A stretch of 34,533 nt of DNA, taken from the NCBI GenBank assembly GCA_902470095.1, contig CABRFG010000017.1, positions 1-34,533 of the forward strand, read 5' to 3'. The notes beneath the pieces were generated by a model, which saw only the letters and a program-made list of their open reading frames with translations, searched no databases and was not told where the DNA came from. How positions within the stretch are numbered: position 1 is the first letter of the stretch; each line of letters starts with the position of its first letter. The translations under genes were made by a program, and so were the position numbers. Source of the DNA: an uncultured Collinsella sp. (GTDB lineage: Bacteria; Actinomycetota; Coriobacteriia; Coriobacteriales; Coriobacteriaceae). Positions 32,599 through 34,533 of the stretch are shown piece after piece.

Positions 32599-33078
32599 CT
32601 AGTTGGTATGTCCGCCGCCCGCTGTCATCTGAGCCGCATGCTCCAGCTGGTCCGCTATGGCCTCCCAGCTTTCGCGGGCCGCTTTCGTAGATCCCGGAAA
32701 GTTGATGACAAGTGTATGCCCACGCTGCATGCACACGGCGCGCGAGAGCATAGCGCGGCGCGTCTTGGTCATCGAGTACGCGCGAATCGCCTCGGCAATA
32801 CCCGGCACATCGCGGTCGCAGACGGCACGCGTCGCCTCGGGCGTCACATCGCGCATCGAAAGCCCCGTGCCGCCGCAGGTGAGCACGACATTGGCGTGGC
32901 ACTCATCGGCGGCTTCCACAATGGCATCACCGATCTCGCTGGCGTCGTCGCGCACGACCACATGTGAGGCGACCGTCCAGCCCTGCGCCTCGATAAGTTC
33001 CTCGAGTGCGGCTCCAGCCTCGTCCTGGGCAAGATCGCGCGTATCCGAGCACGTCACAATCGATATCTTCAGCTCCAT
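32599..33078 (-). CDS. mogA: Molybdopterin adenylyltransferase MogA/MoaB family
   Basis: A 159-residue protein that adenylates molybdopterin before metal insertion. Family motifs: VTCSDTRDLAQDEAG near the start, VVLTCGGTGLSMRDVTPEAT (GGTG pterin-binding loop and DVTPE), and LVINFPGSTKAARESWE near the C terminus. AGGAGG lies 6 nt before the ATG at 33078. It follows moeA by 10 nt. The DVTPEA and short length (about 160) fit MoaB/MogA; the two cannot be separated from sequence alone, hence moderate confidence in the symbol. Confidence 0.9.
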   Translation of the reverse strand: MELKISIVTCSDTRDLAQDEAGAALEELIEAQGWTVASHVVVRDDASEIGDAIVEAADECHANVVLTCGGTGLSMRDVTPEATRAVCDRDVPGIAEAIRAYSMTKTRRAMLSRAVCMQRGHTLVINFPGSTKAARESWEAIADQLEHAAQMTAGGGHTN

Positions 33079-33088
33079 AGTGTTCCTC

Positions 33089-34351
33089 CTACAACACGGT
33101 GCCCTCGGGCAGGTCGACGCGAACAACGTCCACGACATCTCCCGCCTTGAGCTCGCACGGTCCTTCGTCAATACGCAGCAGGCAGTTGGCCCGCTGCATC
33201 GTGCCGAGCAGCGCCGAATTCTGCGTCTTGGCCTCGGTCACCATCAGCTCACTGGTCTTGGGGTCGCGCAAAACCGTGGCGCGATCGAAGAAGCGTCGGT
33301 CCTGGCGCTTTTTCACACCGTGTGTGAGCGTCGCCTGCTGCACGGGACGCGGACCCTCGGCAAAGCCGCGCATCTTGCGAATCGCCGGACGGGCGAGCAT
33401 CTCAAAGCCCACATACGCCGCGGCCGGATTGCCTGAAAGCCCCAGGTAGGGCTTACCCCCGAGCAAGCCAAACGTGATGGCCTTGCCCGGACGCATCGAG
33501 ATGCGGTCAAACAGCACCTCGCCCTCGCGCCGGACGAGCGCCGTCACGTAGTCGTAGTCGCCCGCCGAGGCGCCACCGCTCGTAATGACAAAATCACACT
33601 CCTGCACGGCACGATGCACCAGCTCGGCAATCGCCTGCTCATCATCGGGCGCAATGCCAAAGAACACCGGGTCGGCGCCGGCATCGAGTGCCTCGGCCAT
33701 TAACGCCGAGGAGTTGGAATCGCGAATCTGCCCGCGCGCCGGCAGCTCACCCGGCGCGACCAGCTCCGTCCCCAGCGAGATAATGCCCACGCGCGGAGCG
33801 GCATGGACCTTCACGCTCGCGTAACCGGCGCTTGCCAGCAGGCCGGCGCCGGCCGGAGCCACAACCTCACCGGCGTGCATCACGACGTCGCCGGCATGGG
33901 CCTCCTCGGCGGCAGAGCGAATGTTCTCCCCCACCTTGGCCGGCGCCGAGAACCTCACACGCGAGCCCTCGTTGCCGTCACCGTCGAGCACATCGACGAT
34001 CTCGTATTTCACCACGGCATCGGCACCTTCGGGTACCGGCGCACCCGTCATGATGCGGACCGTCTCGCCCGCGCCGATTACGCCCTCAAACACATGTCCC
34101 GCAGCCTCGTGTCCGATAACGTCGAGCGTCACCGGCGCCTCGCCAGACGCCTGCGCCAAGTCCGCCGAGCGCACGGCATATCCGTCCATAGCACTGTTGG
34201 CAAACGGCGAGATGTCGATATCGGCCACCGCGTCCTCGGCCAAGGGAAGACCGGCGGCCTGCCACACGGGAATCTCGACGAGATCGGTCGGAGCAACGTG
34301 CGACAGAACAATCGACTGCGCGTCCTCCAGCGGAATGAGTTTCTCTGCCAT
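33089..34351 (-). CDS. moeA: Molybdopterin molybdenumtransferase MoeA
   Basis: A 420-residue enzyme that inserts molybdate into adenylated molybdopterin. Blocks in order: DISPFANSAMDGYAVR (substrate loop), MTGAPVPEGADAVV, PRVGIISLGTELV with DSNSSAL, ITSGGASAGDYDYV (GGxSxGDYD active loop), and LGLSGNPAAAYVGFEM (GNP motif). The C-terminal domain IV is complete. Length is near E. coli MoeA (411). The ATG at 34351 follows AAGAGG by 5 nt. Together with mogA, modABC and fdhF it belongs to a molybdenum-formate gene set. Confidence 0.95.
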   Translation of the reverse strand: MAEKLIPLEDAQSIVLSHVAPTDLVEIPVWQAAGLPLAEDAVADIDISPFANSAMDGYAVRSADLAQASGEAPVTLDVIGHEAAGHVFEGVIGAGETVRIMTGAPVPEGADAVVKYEIVDVLDGDGNEGSRVRFSAPAKVGENIRSAAEEAHAGDVVMHAGEVVAPAGAGLLASAGYASVKVHAAPRVGIISLGTELVAPGELPARGQIRDSNSSALMAEALDAGADPVFFGIAPDDEQAIAELVHRAVQECDFVITSGGASAGDYDYVTALVRREGEVLFDRISMRPGKAITFGLLGGKPYLGLSGNPAAAYVGFEMLARPAIRKMRGFAEGPRPVQQATLTHGVKKRQDRRFFDRATVLRDPKTSELMVTEAKTQNSALLGTMQRANCLLRIDEGPCELKAGDVVDVVRVDLPEGTVL

Positions 34352-34533
34352 ATGCACCTCTTAATGCCACGGCGCACAACAGGGGCGCCGATTCTTTATG
34401 CTTGTCTCAGTATAATCCCCCGACGCACGACCGCGACTCGGCCTGCACCCGCAAATACACCTGTCGGTTGCAGGCCGCGAAACAGAATGGAAACCAACCC
34501 ACCGGCTCGTCGCGTTTACCGCGTTTTATAATG
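34352..34533. promoter_or_regulatory. moeA upstream region with long inverted repeat
   Basis: A likely -10 for moeA, TATACT, lies on the minus strand near 34410-34415 without a good -35. A perfect 9-bp inverted repeat CGGCCTGCA/TGCAGGCCG (34439-34447, 34469-34477) sits just upstream. A plus-strand TATAAT near the right edge may belong to a gene beyond the window. Nothing further is supported. Confidence 0.4.

Overview
The window looks like chromosomal DNA of a high-GC, strictly anaerobic, fermentative Gram-positive bacterium, most like a gut Coriobacteriia such as Collinsella. This is an inference from base composition, Shine-Dalgarno use, Tat-type lipoproteins and the hydrogenase/formate gene set; there is no rRNA or other marker here. 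Nearly everything lies on the minus strand, so operons read from high to low coordinates. The very long plus-strand open frames opposite them are coding-strand shadows.

Region 1 (1-10991, minus) is a formate hydrogenlyase operon: hydN-like ferredoxin, selenocysteine formate dehydrogenase H (fdhF, read through an in-frame UGA at codon 140), then hyfA-B-C-D-E-F and the start of hyfG (cut by the window edge). This is a Hyf-type (hydrogenase-4) complex with three antiporter-like membrane subunits, which oxidises formate and evolves H2.

Region 2 (about 11.0-13.9 kb) is a small accessory patch: a palindrome-rich promoter region, a RelB/DinJ-like antitoxin with a PIN-domain partner, an AbiEi-like/endonuclease-fold protein flanked by two copies of a long palindromic repeat, and a tRNA-Pro/tRNA-Gly operon. 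A branched-chain amino acid carrier (brnQ) follows.

Region 3 (about 15.3-28.8 kb, minus) is the most unusual part. One co-directional array encodes a possible short leader peptide, a double-cubane/2-hydroxyacyl-CoA-dehydratase-like protein, a complete Opp/Dpp-type ABC importer (with its second ATPase broken by an in-frame UAG), a second double-cubane-like protein, the matching ATP-dependent activase, a glycosyltransferase overlapping selD by 8 nt, selD itself (a selenoprotein, Sec17), YedF, a DUF3343 protein and a class V aminotransferase/cysteine-desulfurase-like enzyme, ending in a strong terminator. It combines ATP-driven low-potential reduction, substrate import and selenium activation, and may be an undescribed selenium- or sulfur-compound assimilation system.

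Region 4 (about 28.9-34.4 kb, minus) supplies molybdenum: modA, modB (with an unusual N-terminal extracytoplasmic domain), modC, and upstream mogA/moaB and moeA for cofactor synthesis. Taken together, regions 1, 3 and 4 provide what Sec/Mo formate dehydrogenase needs: molybdate uptake, molybdopterin maturation, selenophosphate, and the hydrogenase partner.
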